NCBI GenBank assembly: GCA_964400675.1
Contig: CAYNVO010000014.1
Coordinates: 1-28,765, forward strand
Length of the DNA stretch: 28,765 bases
From: 9FT-COMBO-48-23 sp964400675
GTDB lineage: Bacteria > Chloroflexota > Dehalococcoidia > GIF9 > UBA5629
Direction: 5' to 3'
Of the stretch, positions 21,986 through 28,765 are shown in pieces. Position numbers and translations under genes: made by a program. Position 1 is the first letter of the stretch. The number at the start of each line of letters is the position of its first letter. The notes below the pieces were generated by a model, which worked only from the letters and a program-made list of their open reading frames with translations, had not been told where the DNA came from and made no database searches.

Positions 21986-22867
21986 ATGAAAAACATAGAA
22001 GACTTGTTCTCTCCTCCGCAAAACTTCGCCGGCCTGGTGTCCCCTTATTCCGATTTACAAACTGCCAAGGTGGTGATTCTGCCGGTGCCTTATGACGGTA
22101 CCACTGAGTGGCATAGTGGTACACGAGAAGGACCGCGCGCTATTGTTGGCGCTTCGCAATACCTGGAGTTATATGACATCGAACTGGATAGAGATATATA
22201 TAATGTTGGAATTCATACGTTGCCTGAAGTTCAGCCTTTATTGAATAGTCCAGAGAAGATGGTTGACCGGGTTTATCAAGTAGCCAGTGAATTGGCTAAA
22301 CAGGCGAAATTCTTAGTAATGTTTGGAGGGGAACATTCTCTCAGTTTGGGGATGGTTCAAGCCCTGAGAGAGAGTTTTAATAACCTTTGCGTGTTACAAC
22401 TGGATGCGCACGCTGACCTTCGCGATGAGTACTTAGGAACTAAATATAGCCATGCTTGTGTGATGCGCCGTATTTCTGAGCTTTGCAACATTGTGCAAGT
22501 CGGGATAAGGAGCCTGAGCCGTGAGGAACATCAGTTTTTGGCTCAGAATAACTTACATCCTTTTTATATTTCCACGCCAAGTTCGATTTTAACTTCGACG
22601 GAGAGCATAATAGCTTCGCTGAGCGACAATGTTTATGTTTCCATTGACCTTGACGTCTTCGACCCCTCAGTTATGCCGGCGGTGGGTACCCCAGAACCAG
22701 GCGGGATGCAATGGCATGAAGTTGTAAATTTGCTGAGAGAGGTAACTTTACATAAGAATGTTATTGGTTTTGATCTGGTGGAATTATGCCCCAAAGAGGG
22801 CACTGCTGCCTGCGCCTTTCTCGCAGCTAAATTAGCCTACAAGCTTATTGGCTATTCTGTATCGTAG
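21986..22867 (+). CDS. speB: Agmatinase
   Basis: Hydrolyses agmatine to putrescine and urea. A 293-aa ureohydrolase with a binuclear manganese site: His117 in FGGEHS, Asp140/His142/Asp144 in QLDAHADLRD, and Asp221/Asp223 in SIDLDVFDPS. The substrate region PYDGTTEWHSGTREGPRAI is present. Agmatinase, guanidinobutyrase and formiminoglutamase are alike; the AdoMet decarboxylase directly upstream favours a polyamine role. It begins 3 bases after that gene and probably relies on translational coupling, since no strong ribosome site is seen. It ends the thiC-cinA-speD-speB run. Confidence 0.93.
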   Translation: MKNIEDLFSPPQNFAGLVSPYSDLQTAKVVILPVPYDGTTEWHSGTREGPRAIVGASQYLELYDIELDRDIYNVGIHTLPEVQPLLNSPEKMVDRVYQVASELAKQAKFLVMFGGEHSLSLGMVQALRESFNNLCVLQLDAHADLRDEYLGTKYSHACVMRRISELCNIVQVGIRSLSREEHQFLAQNNLHPFYISTPSSILTSTESIIASLSDNVYVSIDLDVFDPSVMPAVGTPEPGGMQWHEVVNLLREVTLHKNVIGFDLVELCPKEGTAACAFLAAKLAYKLIGYSVS

Positions 22868-22898
22868 AAGGCAAATGTGCAGTAGCCTCAACTTTAGC

Positions 22899-22928
22899 TT
22901 GACATAGTAAGTCTCATATTGATAGACT
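22899..22928 (+). promoter_or_regulatory. Promoter for tRNA-Asp
   Basis: TTGACA (22899-22904), an 18-base spacer and TAGACT (22923-22928), 13 bases before the mature tRNA. The -35 is consensus; the -10 is only moderate. Confidence 0.45.
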
Positions 22929-22941
22929 TCTGCATTGGCGT

Positions 22942-23015
22942 GGCCCCGTGGTGTAGCGGTCTAACATGCCACCCTGTCACGGTGGAGATCGTGGGTTCGA
23001 ATCCCATCGGGGTCG
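22942..23015 (+). tRNA. tRNA-Asp (anticodon GTC)
   Basis: Acceptor GGCCCCG (22942-22948) pairs with CGGGGTC (23008-23014), with one G-T pair; discriminator G. Anticodon stem CCACC/GGTGG encloses CTGTCAC, giving GTC. T-arm GTGGGTTCGAATCCCAT. CCA is not encoded, unlike the three tRNAs at the left end. A run of five T residues follows and may end the transcript. Confidence 0.95.
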
Positions 23016-23046
23016 TTTTTCTTAATCTCTCATTTTTGCTCTGACT

Positions 23047-23469
23047 CTATTGAATGCTAAAGGATTGCTTTGCTGATGTCTCAGCGTTTGTCTCGCCTAT
23101 CGTACGGAGCACTCTTTCAAAGGTAGCCATATCTCTTTTGGAGAATGGCTGCTTCAGGGTTGTATCTAGCTCATCAGCGAACTCTAATATGTGAGGTCCT
23201 AACTCGCGGGCTTTTTTAGTGAGGAGTACTAATGCGGACCTCCTGTCATCGGGGTTTTGTTTTCGTTCCACATAACCATTCCTCTCCATCCTGTCAATAA
23301 TCCCCGTTAGTGTTGAGCTGTCAAGTGAGACTTGGTCTCCGAGTTCGCCGATAGTTATGCCGTCGCCCATCCACAGGGCACCGAATACAAAGTACTGTGG
23401 TGGAGTCAAGGAGAAGGGGGATAGACGTTTTTCATAGTAGTCATAGACGCGGCGCATGACCCGTCCCAT
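23047..23469 (-). CDS. MarR family transcriptional regulator
   Basis: A 140-aa winged-helix regulator. LTPPQYFVFGALW starts the DNA-binding domain; VSLDSSTLTGIIDRMERNGYVERKQNPDDRRSALVLLT is the recognition helix and wing, with the family DRR signature. The N-terminal dimer helix is somewhat short. The only ATG starts available are 23469 and 23457, and neither has a clear ribosome site, so the message may be leaderless or poorly translated. It diverges from the acyl-CoA module with 132 bases between. MarR proteins usually repress a divergent neighbour and respond to small ligands, often aromatic acids or acyl-CoAs, so it probably controls that module. Confidence 0.88.
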   Translation of the reverse strand: MGRVMRRVYDYYEKRLSPFSLTPPQYFVFGALWMGDGITIGELGDQVSLDSSTLTGIIDRMERNGYVERKQNPDDRRSALVLLTKKARELGPHILEFADELDTTLKQPFSKRDMATFERVLRTIGETNAETSAKQSFSIQ

Positions 23470-23533
23470 GTTTAATAGGAATAGCGATACTGCTTTTTCT
23501 CATCGCCAAGTTCGTTATGAGGCTGTTCGCATT

Positions 23534-23562
23534 TTGACACTATTTGGCGTCTATGCTAGAGT
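23534..23562 (+). promoter_or_regulatory. Possible promoter of the acyl-CoA module
   Basis: TTGACA (23534-23539), a 17-base spacer and TAGAGT (23557-23562) in the space divergent from marR. The -35 is consensus, the -10 weak, as might suit a regulated promoter. I could not find a convincing symmetric MarR operator by eye. Confidence 0.4.
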
Positions 23563-23601
23563 TTGGGGGCACAATAAACGCTGATTTCAGGAGGTTTATT
23601 A

Positions 23602-25044
23602 ATGGTAGGCATTGAATCGTATGGAGCTTACATTCCGAGGTATCGAATAAATCACAATACAATCTTTTTAGCTGTAGGTTTTTTGGGCACTTTTCCTCCG
23701 CCGGGTGAAAATGCAGTTGCCAATCATGACGAGGATACGCTTAGTATGGCGGTAGCCGCTGGCGTTGATTGTCTGAGTGGGATGAAGCGGGAGAAGGTCG
23801 ATGGCTTGTATCTTGCTACCACCAGTCAGCCGTATATGCTGAGACAGAACTCGGCGATTGTAGCCACTGCTCTCGACCTTCAGTCTAATATGAGGACTGC
23901 TGATTTCAGTGGCTCCACTAAATCAGGGACAACTGCTCTACTTTCCGCGTTCGACGCTGTTAACGGAGGCACTTCAAGCAATGTCCTGGTTTGTGCTTCT
24001 GATTGTCGATTAAATAAGCTCGGTAGTTCTCAAGAGCATCTATACGGAGACGGTGCGGCGGGTTTTCTGGTTGGAAGCGACAAGGTAGTTGCTACCTATG
24101 AGGGTTATTATTCTGTTTCCTACGATTTTCCTGACCGTTGGAAGGCGGCAGGCGAAAAATTTGAACATGCCTGGGAAGACAGGTTCATTCGAGACGCAGG
24201 CTATACCAAGATGATACCTGAGGCGATTTCCGGGCTTCTTAAAAAATACAATTTGAATATTAAGGATTTTGCTAAAATTGTGTTCCCGGGCATTTATGCC
24301 AGAGAACATGTTGCCATAGCCAAACGTCTGGGTGCTGAGCCAGCCCAGGTTCAGGATACCATGCTTACTACGGTTGGCGATACCGGTTCAGCTTCACCCT
24401 TGATGATGCTAATCGCCGCGCTCGAAGATGCCAAGCCCGGGGATAAAATTATGGTTGTCAGCTTTGGCAATGGCAGCGATGCTCTGTTCTTTCAGGTGAC
24501 CGAAAATATAAAGAAGTTGGGAGACAGGCGCGGGGTCAAGAAGCATTTGGCTTCCAAGAAAGAACTCGCCGGCTATGAGAAATATGTGGCTTTTAGAAAC
24601 CTGGCTCCAATGGATTTTGGGATGCGGGGTGAGATAAGTATTCGCACTCCTATGTCAACATTGTTCAGAGATCGAAAAGCGATATTGTCGCTTTTCGGCT
24701 CGAAATGCAAAAAATGTGGCACACCACAATATCCACCCCAGAGGGTGTGCGTGAATCCTGATTGCGGAGCTGTTGACCAAATGGAAGACTATCGCTTTTC
24801 GGACAAGAAAGGCGTCGTGTTCACTTATACTGGTGACAATCTGGCTGCCAGCATTGACCCTCCGTCAATCTATGGTCTGGTGGACTTTGAAGGTGGTGGA
24901 AGGTTCTGGTTTGATTTCACCGATTGTGACCTCGATTCGGTCAAAGTAGGCATGCCAGTTGAGATGACTTTCCGCAGAAGGTATCTTGATGAGCCGACGG
25001 GCGTTCATGGTTATTCCTGGAAAGCAACGCCGATACGAGCCTGA
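23602..25044 (+). CDS. HMG-CoA-synthase-like protein fused to a DUF35 domain
   Basis: A 480-aa fusion. Residues 1 to about 345 have the thiolase-superfamily fold of HMG-CoA synthase (IPRYRI, LYGDGAAGFLVGS, GDTGSASPLMML, VSFGNGSDALFF). Residues 355-480 are a DUF35 unit: a zinc ribbon with C369-X2-C372 and C383-X4-C388, then an OB fold. The catalytic positions seem changed: the Glu of ATESG reads ATTSQ (70s), the Cys region reads FSGSTKSGT (102-110), and the His of VFHxP reads VFPG (227-230). It may therefore bind acyl-CoA or scaffold the thiolase next door and not itself condense. AGGAGG precedes the ATG. First gene of the five-gene module. Confidence 0.88.
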   Translation: MVGIESYGAYIPRYRINHNTIFLAVGFLGTFPPPGENAVANHDEDTLSMAVAAGVDCLSGMKREKVDGLYLATTSQPYMLRQNSAIVATALDLQSNMRTADFSGSTKSGTTALLSAFDAVNGGTSSNVLVCASDCRLNKLGSSQEHLYGDGAAGFLVGSDKVVATYEGYYSVSYDFPDRWKAAGEKFEHAWEDRFIRDAGYTKMIPEAISGLLKKYNLNIKDFAKIVFPGIYAREHVAIAKRLGAEPAQVQDTMLTTVGDTGSASPLMMLIAALEDAKPGDKIMVVSFGNGSDALFFQVTENIKKLGDRRGVKKHLASKKELAGYEKYVAFRNLAPMDFGMRGEISIRTPMSTLFRDRKAILSLFGSKCKKCGTPQYPPQRVCVNPDCGAVDQMEDYRFSDKKGVVFTYTGDNLAASIDPPSIYGLVDFEGGGRFWFDFTDCDLDSVKVGMPVEMTFRRRYLDEPTGVHGYSWKATPIRA

Positions 25045-25084
25045 TAGTACCTGGTAAAAAGATGAACTAAGGAGGAAATCCAAA

Positions 25085-26287
25085 ATGGAAGAAGGCATTA
25101 AGGATAAAGTCGCAATTATAGGGATGGGTTGTACTAAATTTGGAGAGTTGTGGGATAAAGGTGCCGAAGATTTGATGGTAGATGCTTTCCAGGAATGTAT
25201 CGAAGACGCAGGCATAGAGAAAAAAGACATCAAAGCGGCCTGGTTAGGTGTGCATTTCGAAGAGCAGAGTGTTGGTAAGGGTGCTACATCTTTGGCCATG
25301 ACTCTGAAATTGCCTTTTATCCCGGTGACCAGGGTGGAAAATTTCTGTACCACAGGTACGGAAGCTTTAAGAGGCGCTTGTTATGCAGTGGCTTCAGGGG
25401 CTTATGACATTGCCTTGGCACTGGGCGTAGAGAAGCTTAAGGATACCGGCTATGGTGGGCTTCCCGGCGGCCCAGGTCTTATGGGAACAAAGAATGCACT
25501 TATAATGCCCAAGTTGACCGCTCCCGGGGGTTTTGCCATGATGGCCACAAGATACTTTTCCGTATATGGACTGAGTCCAGATGAGGGCAAGAAGATGCTG
25601 GCTAAAGTATCAGCCAAGAGCCATTATAATGGCGCACGGAATCCGAAGGCACACCTGCGCCGTGAAGTGACTGAGGAACAAATACTGAACGCTCCGATTA
25701 TTGCCTGGCCACTGGGTCTTTTTGACTGCTGTGGAGTCAGCGATGGGGCGGCAGCGGCAATTGTAACCAGGGCTGATATGGCTAAGAAGTTCAGGCCTGA
25801 CCCCGTGTATGTTAAGGCACTGCAGATCGCTGTGAGTTCGGGTGAGGAATTGATGTATACCAAGTGGGATGGTGCTCATGTTGAGAGCGGATACCGCGCT
25901 GGAATTCTGGCTTATAAAGAGGCCGGCATTAAGAATCCTCGTAAAGAGGTTAGCATGGCTGAGGTACATGACTGTTTCTCAATTACTGAAGCTGTAACCA
26001 TGGAGGATTTGCAGTTCAGCCCCAGAGGCAAAGTCAGGGAAGATATTGAAGCTGGCCGGTTCAACATTGATGGCGAGCAACCTATACAGCCAGACGGAGG
26101 GTTGAAATGCTTCGGGCATCCTATCGGTGCCTCCGGTCTAAGGATGGTATATGAGATGTATAAACAGCTGCAGGGCAAGGCACAGTTACCAGAGCGACAG
26201 CTAAAGAATCCAAAGATGGGACTTACGCACAACATGGGTGGCTTCCCGGCGATGAATGTTGTCAGTGTCGCCATCGTAGGGTTATGA
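25085..26287 (+). CDS. Thiolase, SCP2/acetyl-CoA acetyltransferase type
   Basis: A 400-aa thiolase-fold enzyme of the SCP-x-like branch that pairs with DUF35 proteins. The nucleophile is Cys88 in VENFCTTGTEAL. His295 lies in EVHDCFS, and the second cysteine and its partner are Cys342 and His345 in GGLKCFGHPIGASG. The full catalytic set is present, so cleavage or condensation of 3-ketoacyl-CoA is expected. Relatives include BbsB of anaerobic toluene degradation and archaeal acetoacetyl-CoA thiolase; substrate cannot be told. AAGGAGG precedes the ATG, 40 bases after the DUF35 fusion, whose OB domain probably binds this protein. Confidence 0.92.
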   Translation: MEEGIKDKVAIIGMGCTKFGELWDKGAEDLMVDAFQECIEDAGIEKKDIKAAWLGVHFEEQSVGKGATSLAMTLKLPFIPVTRVENFCTTGTEALRGACYAVASGAYDIALALGVEKLKDTGYGGLPGGPGLMGTKNALIMPKLTAPGGFAMMATRYFSVYGLSPDEGKKMLAKVSAKSHYNGARNPKAHLRREVTEEQILNAPIIAWPLGLFDCCGVSDGAAAAIVTRADMAKKFRPDPVYVKALQIAVSSGEELMYTKWDGAHVESGYRAGILAYKEAGIKNPRKEVSMAEVHDCFSITEAVTMEDLQFSPRGKVREDIEAGRFNIDGEQPIQPDGGLKCFGHPIGASGLRMVYEMYKQLQGKAQLPERQLKNPKMGLTHNMGGFPAMNVVSVAIVGL

Positions 26288-26320
26288 CACAAAAGTGGTT
26301 TAACTTCAAGGAGGTAAGCT

Positions 26321-26794
26321 ATGGCTGAAGGCTCTGTGATTACTGAAGAATTGAGAAAAATGATAGGTGTGCCTTCTGAGCCCATCATCTTCAAGGTTGA
26401 AGAAGGAGCTATACAGAGATATGCTCAGGCTATAGGAGACCCCAACCCCTTATTCAATGATGTAGAGAATGTCGGTAAAAACAAAAATGGCAGGCTGATG
26501 TGCCCCCCGGGTTTCACCGGCTGGCCGATAAAAGGCGGAATTTCGTTCATCAAACTTGTTGAATCCCTGATTAAAGCCGGAGCACCACCGCGATTGCTCG
26601 ACGGCGGTGTTGAATTCGAGTTTTTTGAGCCAATCGGCGCCGGCGATGTATTAACCGCCACGACAAAGATTGCCAATATGGTCGAGAGAGAGACCAAGAT
26701 GGGCAAGACGATGTTTACCAAGGTTGAGACGACTTTCTTAAATCAGAATGGCGATGTGGCGTTCAAGAGCTGGTCGACACTGATTCAATTCTGA
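26321..26794 (+). CDS. MaoC-type hot-dog protein (FAS1-like dehydratase N-domain)
   Basis: A 157-aa single hot-dog domain. The hydratase-2 motif reads AQAIGDPNPLFND: Asp40 and Asn42 remain but the catalytic histidine position is Phe45. This matches the non-catalytic half of FAS1-like double hot-dog dehydratases (PF13452-type). It most likely pairs with the next gene product to form a heteromeric enoyl-CoA hydratase, covering the acyl tail. AAGGAGG precedes the ATG, 33 bases after the thiolase. Confidence 0.85.
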   Translation: MAEGSVITEELRKMIGVPSEPIIFKVEEGAIQRYAQAIGDPNPLFNDVENVGKNKNGRLMCPPGFTGWPIKGGISFIKLVESLIKAGAPPRLLDGGVEFEFFEPIGAGDVLTATTKIANMVERETKMGKTMFTKVETTFLNQNGDVAFKSWSTLIQF

Positions 26795-26821
26795 GAAGTG
26801 TCTTTTGATTGAGGAGGAGAC

Positions 26822-27295
26822 ATGGCGAAACAGTTTTATTATGAAGATGTTGAGATAGGTGCTGAGATAACCCCGCTGGCTAAGGTTGCCACGACACGCA
26901 TGCTGGTCCAGTGGGCGGGTGCCTCCGGGGATTTCAACCCGTTGCATTATGAAGATGATTTTGCCAAAGCTATGGGTGTGGGTGCGCCTGTTGTGCATGG
27001 CGCTCTGAAACGCGCCTGGTTGGGTCAATTGATTACGGACTGGATAGGTGAGCAAGGAGCGCTCAAGAAGCTCTCCTGCCAGTACCGCGGCATGGACTAT
27101 CCACGCAAGATGAAAACGATAGAAGAGCCGCATGATGGTGAAACGTGGTGGTGTAAAGGTACTGTGACCAAGAAGTATGAGGAAGAAGGGCAACACCTTG
27201 TTGAATGTGTGATTTGGGTGGAAAATGGGAAGGGAGAGAAAACGACGCCGGGCACAGCCGTGGTTGCACTGCCATCAAGAGTTAATAAAAAATAA
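26822..27295 (+). CDS. MaoC-family (R)-enoyl-CoA hydratase
   Basis: A 157-aa single hot-dog domain with an intact hydratase-2 motif, GASGDFNPLHYEDDFA (Asp37, Asn39, His42), followed by VVHGALKRAWLG. It should hydrate 2-enoyl-CoA to (R)-3-hydroxyacyl-CoA, probably as a partner of the preceding MaoC-like protein. GAGGAGG lies 4 bases before the ATG. The gap to the SDR is about 100 bases, the largest inside the module. Confidence 0.9.
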   Translation: MAKQFYYEDVEIGAEITPLAKVATTRMLVQWAGASGDFNPLHYEDDFAKAMGVGAPVVHGALKRAWLGQLITDWIGEQGALKKLSCQYRGMDYPRKMKTIEEPHDGETWWCKGTVTKKYEEEGQHLVECVIWVENGKGEKTTPGTAVVALPSRVNKK

Positions 27296-27398
27296 GTTTT
27301 GCTGGCATCCATGTGTTCATGAAGTTATTTCAGGGAAATGTGTAAGTGGCGCATGTTTTCTGAGATGATAGATGAGTTGGTAATTAAGGAGGTAATGA

Positions 27399-28178
27399 AT
27401 GGGAAAACTGGATGGAAAAGTAGCGGTTGTCACCGGAGCTGCACGTGGTATAGGCAGGGCTGATGCCATGCTGTTTGCCAGAGAGGGCGCCGCTGTCCTG
27501 GTCAGCGATGTTGATGAAGAGCCACTCAAAGAAGTGGTAAAGGAAATAAAAGCGACTGGTGGCAGGGCAGAGGTTTGCGCTGGTGATGTGACGAAACCTG
27601 AAGATTGTCAGAAGATGATGGACATGGCGGCTGAGAAATTCGGCAAAATAGACATTCTGGTCAACAACGCCGGGCTTACCAGAGACGCCTTGATTCATAA
27701 AATGACCGATGCCCAGTGGGACCTGGCAGTTGACATTAGCCTCAAAGGGACCTTCAACTGTATCAGGGCTGCTGCCAAGTATATGATGAAAGGTGGACAT
27801 AGCGGGCGGATAATCAACGTAGCCTCCGTAGCCGGATTGATGGGGAATGTGGGGCAAATCAACTATTCTGCTGCTAAATCAGGTCTCATAGGGCTCACCA
27901 AGACCGTTGCTCGGGAATGGGGAAGGTTTGGCGTCACCTGTAATGTCGTTGCTTATGGATTCGTTGATACGCGGTTGACCAGGGAAAAGGAATCACAGCA
28001 GGAGGATGTGGGTGGTGAGATGGTGGGAATCCCCAAGAAGGTAAGGGATATGATTCTGCTACAAATTAAGCCGATGACGCCTGAAGATGCTGCCAAGCCG
28101 GTGCTGTTCCTGGCTTCTGAGGATGCTGCTTTTATTACCGGCCAGGTACTGAATGTATCTTCCGGAATGTATATGTAG
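27399..28178 (+). CDS. Short-chain dehydrogenase/reductase (FabG-like)
   Basis: A 259-aa classical SDR. The cofactor loop is TGAARGIG (residues 12-19) with Asp37 after beta-2, which favours NAD(H). NNAG is at 89-92, and the catalytic set is Ser143, Tyr156 and Lys160 (YSAAK). In the module it would oxidise the (R)-3-hydroxyacyl-CoA made by the MaoC pair, or reduce 3-ketoacyl-CoA. A 20-residue insert around residues 205-225 (KESQQEDVGGEMVG) replaces the usual short substrate loop. AAGGAGG precedes the ATG. Confidence 0.92.
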   Translation: MGKLDGKVAVVTGAARGIGRADAMLFAREGAAVLVSDVDEEPLKEVVKEIKATGGRAEVCAGDVTKPEDCQKMMDMAAEKFGKIDILVNNAGLTRDALIHKMTDAQWDLAVDISLKGTFNCIRAAAKYMMKGGHSGRIINVASVAGLMGNVGQINYSAAKSGLIGLTKTVAREWGRFGVTCNVVAYGFVDTRLTREKESQQEDVGGEMVGIPKKVRDMILLQIKPMTPEDAAKPVLFLASEDAAFITGQVLNVSSGMYM

Positions 28179-28247
28179 ATTTTGATATGTTGCTTTACCT
28201 TGAGTGGAAGGCTGGAAAATATTTGCCATGATAGTATTGACATACTA

Positions 28248-28256
28248 TGGTATAAT
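28248..28256 (+). promoter_or_regulatory. Extended -10 promoter element
   Basis: TGG followed by consensus TATAAT (28251-28256). No good -35 lies at 17 bases; extended -10 promoters can do without. It would give a leader of about 195 bases for the lipoprotein gene and would separate it from the SDR operon. Confidence 0.55.
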
Positions 28257-28374
28257 GCTTCTTAGACCTCTGAATTCATTCTAATACAGGAGTATTTATA
28301 ATTATAATTAACCAGATGCTTAATCAGACAGAATTTGTGGAAGGAGGTGGTAGTATAGAGTAAATAAGGCTAAT

Positions 28375-28455
28375 ATGCTGGGGGTAAATACTGGTCGACG
28401 CATGCCTTCTAGCAGAGATAATTCTCGGGAAATTGTGAAGGAGGTTAATGGTTAA
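28375..28455 (+). other. Possible 26-codon leader ORF
   Basis: ATG 28375 to TAA 28453-28455, with the stop directly next to the GTG of the lipoprotein gene. AAGG lies about 6 bases before the ATG. It contains the lipoprotein's AAGGAGG site. It could be a coupling or leader peptide, or chance. Confidence 0.2.
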
Positions 28456-28765
28456 GTGAAAAAGGTTTTGTTTTTATTGTTTACGTGTCTTTTGTTAGTG
28501 GCACTGGTTATTCCTGCCTGCAAGCCTTCGGAAGGTGGTTTTAATATACCCTCTGGAGCGAAGACAATAAAAATCGGCGTCATCGGGCCGATGCAATTTA
28601 TGCAGGGCCAGCAAAACTGGTTGGGCGCTGTAATGGCAGCTGAGGACATCAATGCGGCTGGTGGTGTAAAGGTCGGCGATGAAACATACTATATCGACCT
28701 GATAAAATCAGACTCCAATGAGACGCTTAGCATCACCGACGCATCCGCCGCCATGGAAAAATTGA
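28456..28765 (+). CDS. LivK-type ABC transporter substrate-binding lipoprotein (partial)
   Basis: The first 103 codons of a gene that runs off the window. The N-terminus is a lipoprotein signal: VKKVLFLLF, a hydrophobic core, then a lipobox ending in PAC (Cys22). The mature part starts with IKIGVIGPMQFMQGQQNWLGAVMAAEDINAAGGV, the hallmark of the branched-chain amino acid/receptor-type periplasmic binding family. It would sit outside the membrane and deliver amino acids, amides or aromatic acids to a Liv-type permease, probably encoded beyond the window. Start GTG 28456; AAGGAGG lies 11 bases upstream. Its place beside the acyl-CoA module suggests that it imports that pathway's substrate. Confidence 0.88.
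   Translation, partial: MKKVLFLLFTCLLLVALVIPACKPSEGGFNIPSGAKTIKIGVIGPMQFMQGQQNWLGAVMAAEDINAAGGVKVGDETYYIDLIKSDSNETLSITDASAAMEKL

Noticed and set aside
22868..23046. tRNA-Asp as an integration site
   Set aside because: No second copy of its 3' end was seen within the window.
24865..25353. 162-codon leftward frame across the fusion/thiolase junction
   Set aside because: Antisense to two strongly supported genes and no ribosome site.
26822..27295. Calling the MaoC pair PhaJ or part of polyhydroxyalkanoate synthesis
   Set aside because: No PHA synthase or phasin nearby; the context is a DUF35-linked thiolase module.
28237..28256. TTGACA and TATAAT as a classical promoter
   Set aside because: The boxes are only 8 bases apart, too close to act together; the -10 was kept as an extended -10 element.

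Overview
The window reads as bacterial chromosome. It is most likely from an anaerobic Chloroflexota lineage of the Dehalococcoidia type, or a similar uncultured subsurface bacterium. This is an inference from several things: a tRNA-Trp-type T-box in front of a complete trp operon with an internal aroF, a short (431 aa) ThiC behind a TPP riboswitch, acyl-CoA/thiolase/MaoC/SDR modules with a LivK-type lipoprotein, frequent TTG/GTG starts, and strong AGGAGG ribosome sites. No phage structural genes, transposases or CRISPR arrays were found.

Layout. 1-724: tRNA-Gly, a YtxH-like membrane protein, then a tRNA-Leu/tRNA-Gln pair behind a good promoter. 763-1756: one radical SAM gene bounded by tRNA-Gln and an imperfect copy of the tRNA-Gln 3' end. 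1868-5825: an accessory stretch of small membrane or hypothetical genes, a composition break with an interrupted frame, tandem hairpins, and an orphan 210-aa gene bounded by two tRNA-Asn-like 3' ends. 5954-13800: promoter, Trp-specific T-box leader with terminator, then trpE-G-D-C-F-aroF-B-A, tightly packed with overlapping starts and stops. 13819-15333: a convergent B12-binding radical SAM gene (HpnP/DUF4070 type). 15650-18812: a 3-hydroxyacyl-CoA dehydrogenase, a DUF4870-like membrane protein, and a large IPT/Ig-repeat surface protein. 18843-22867: promoter, TPP riboswitch, thiC, then cinA, AdoMet decarboxylase and agmatinase with gaps of 3-20 bp. 22942: tRNA-Asp. 23047-28178: a MarR regulator divergent from a five-gene acyl-CoA module (HMG-CoA-synthase-like/DUF35 fusion, SCP2-type thiolase, two MaoC-fold proteins, SDR). 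28456-end: the start of a LivK-like substrate-binding lipoprotein, cut by the window edge.

How it fits together. The trp operon makes tryptophan from chorismate. Its own DAHP synthase feeds the shikimate route, and uncharged tRNA-Trp should relieve the leader terminator. The thiC transcript may link thiamine status to CinA and polyamine genes. The 23.6-28.2 kb module has hydratase, dehydrogenase and thiolase steps but no acyl-CoA dehydrogenase. It looks like a MarR-controlled acyl-CoA degradation or condensation unit. Its least conventional part is a thiolase-fold protein that appears to lack all three HMG-CoA synthase catalytic residues and carries a fused DUF35 domain.

The observations most worth a second look are two single-gene segments each bounded by duplicated tRNA 3' ends (Gln at 0.7-1.76 kb, Asn at 5.0-5.8 kb), the probably inactive HMGS-like/DUF35 fusion beside an intact thiolase, and the polyamine genes downstream of a thiamine riboswitch.
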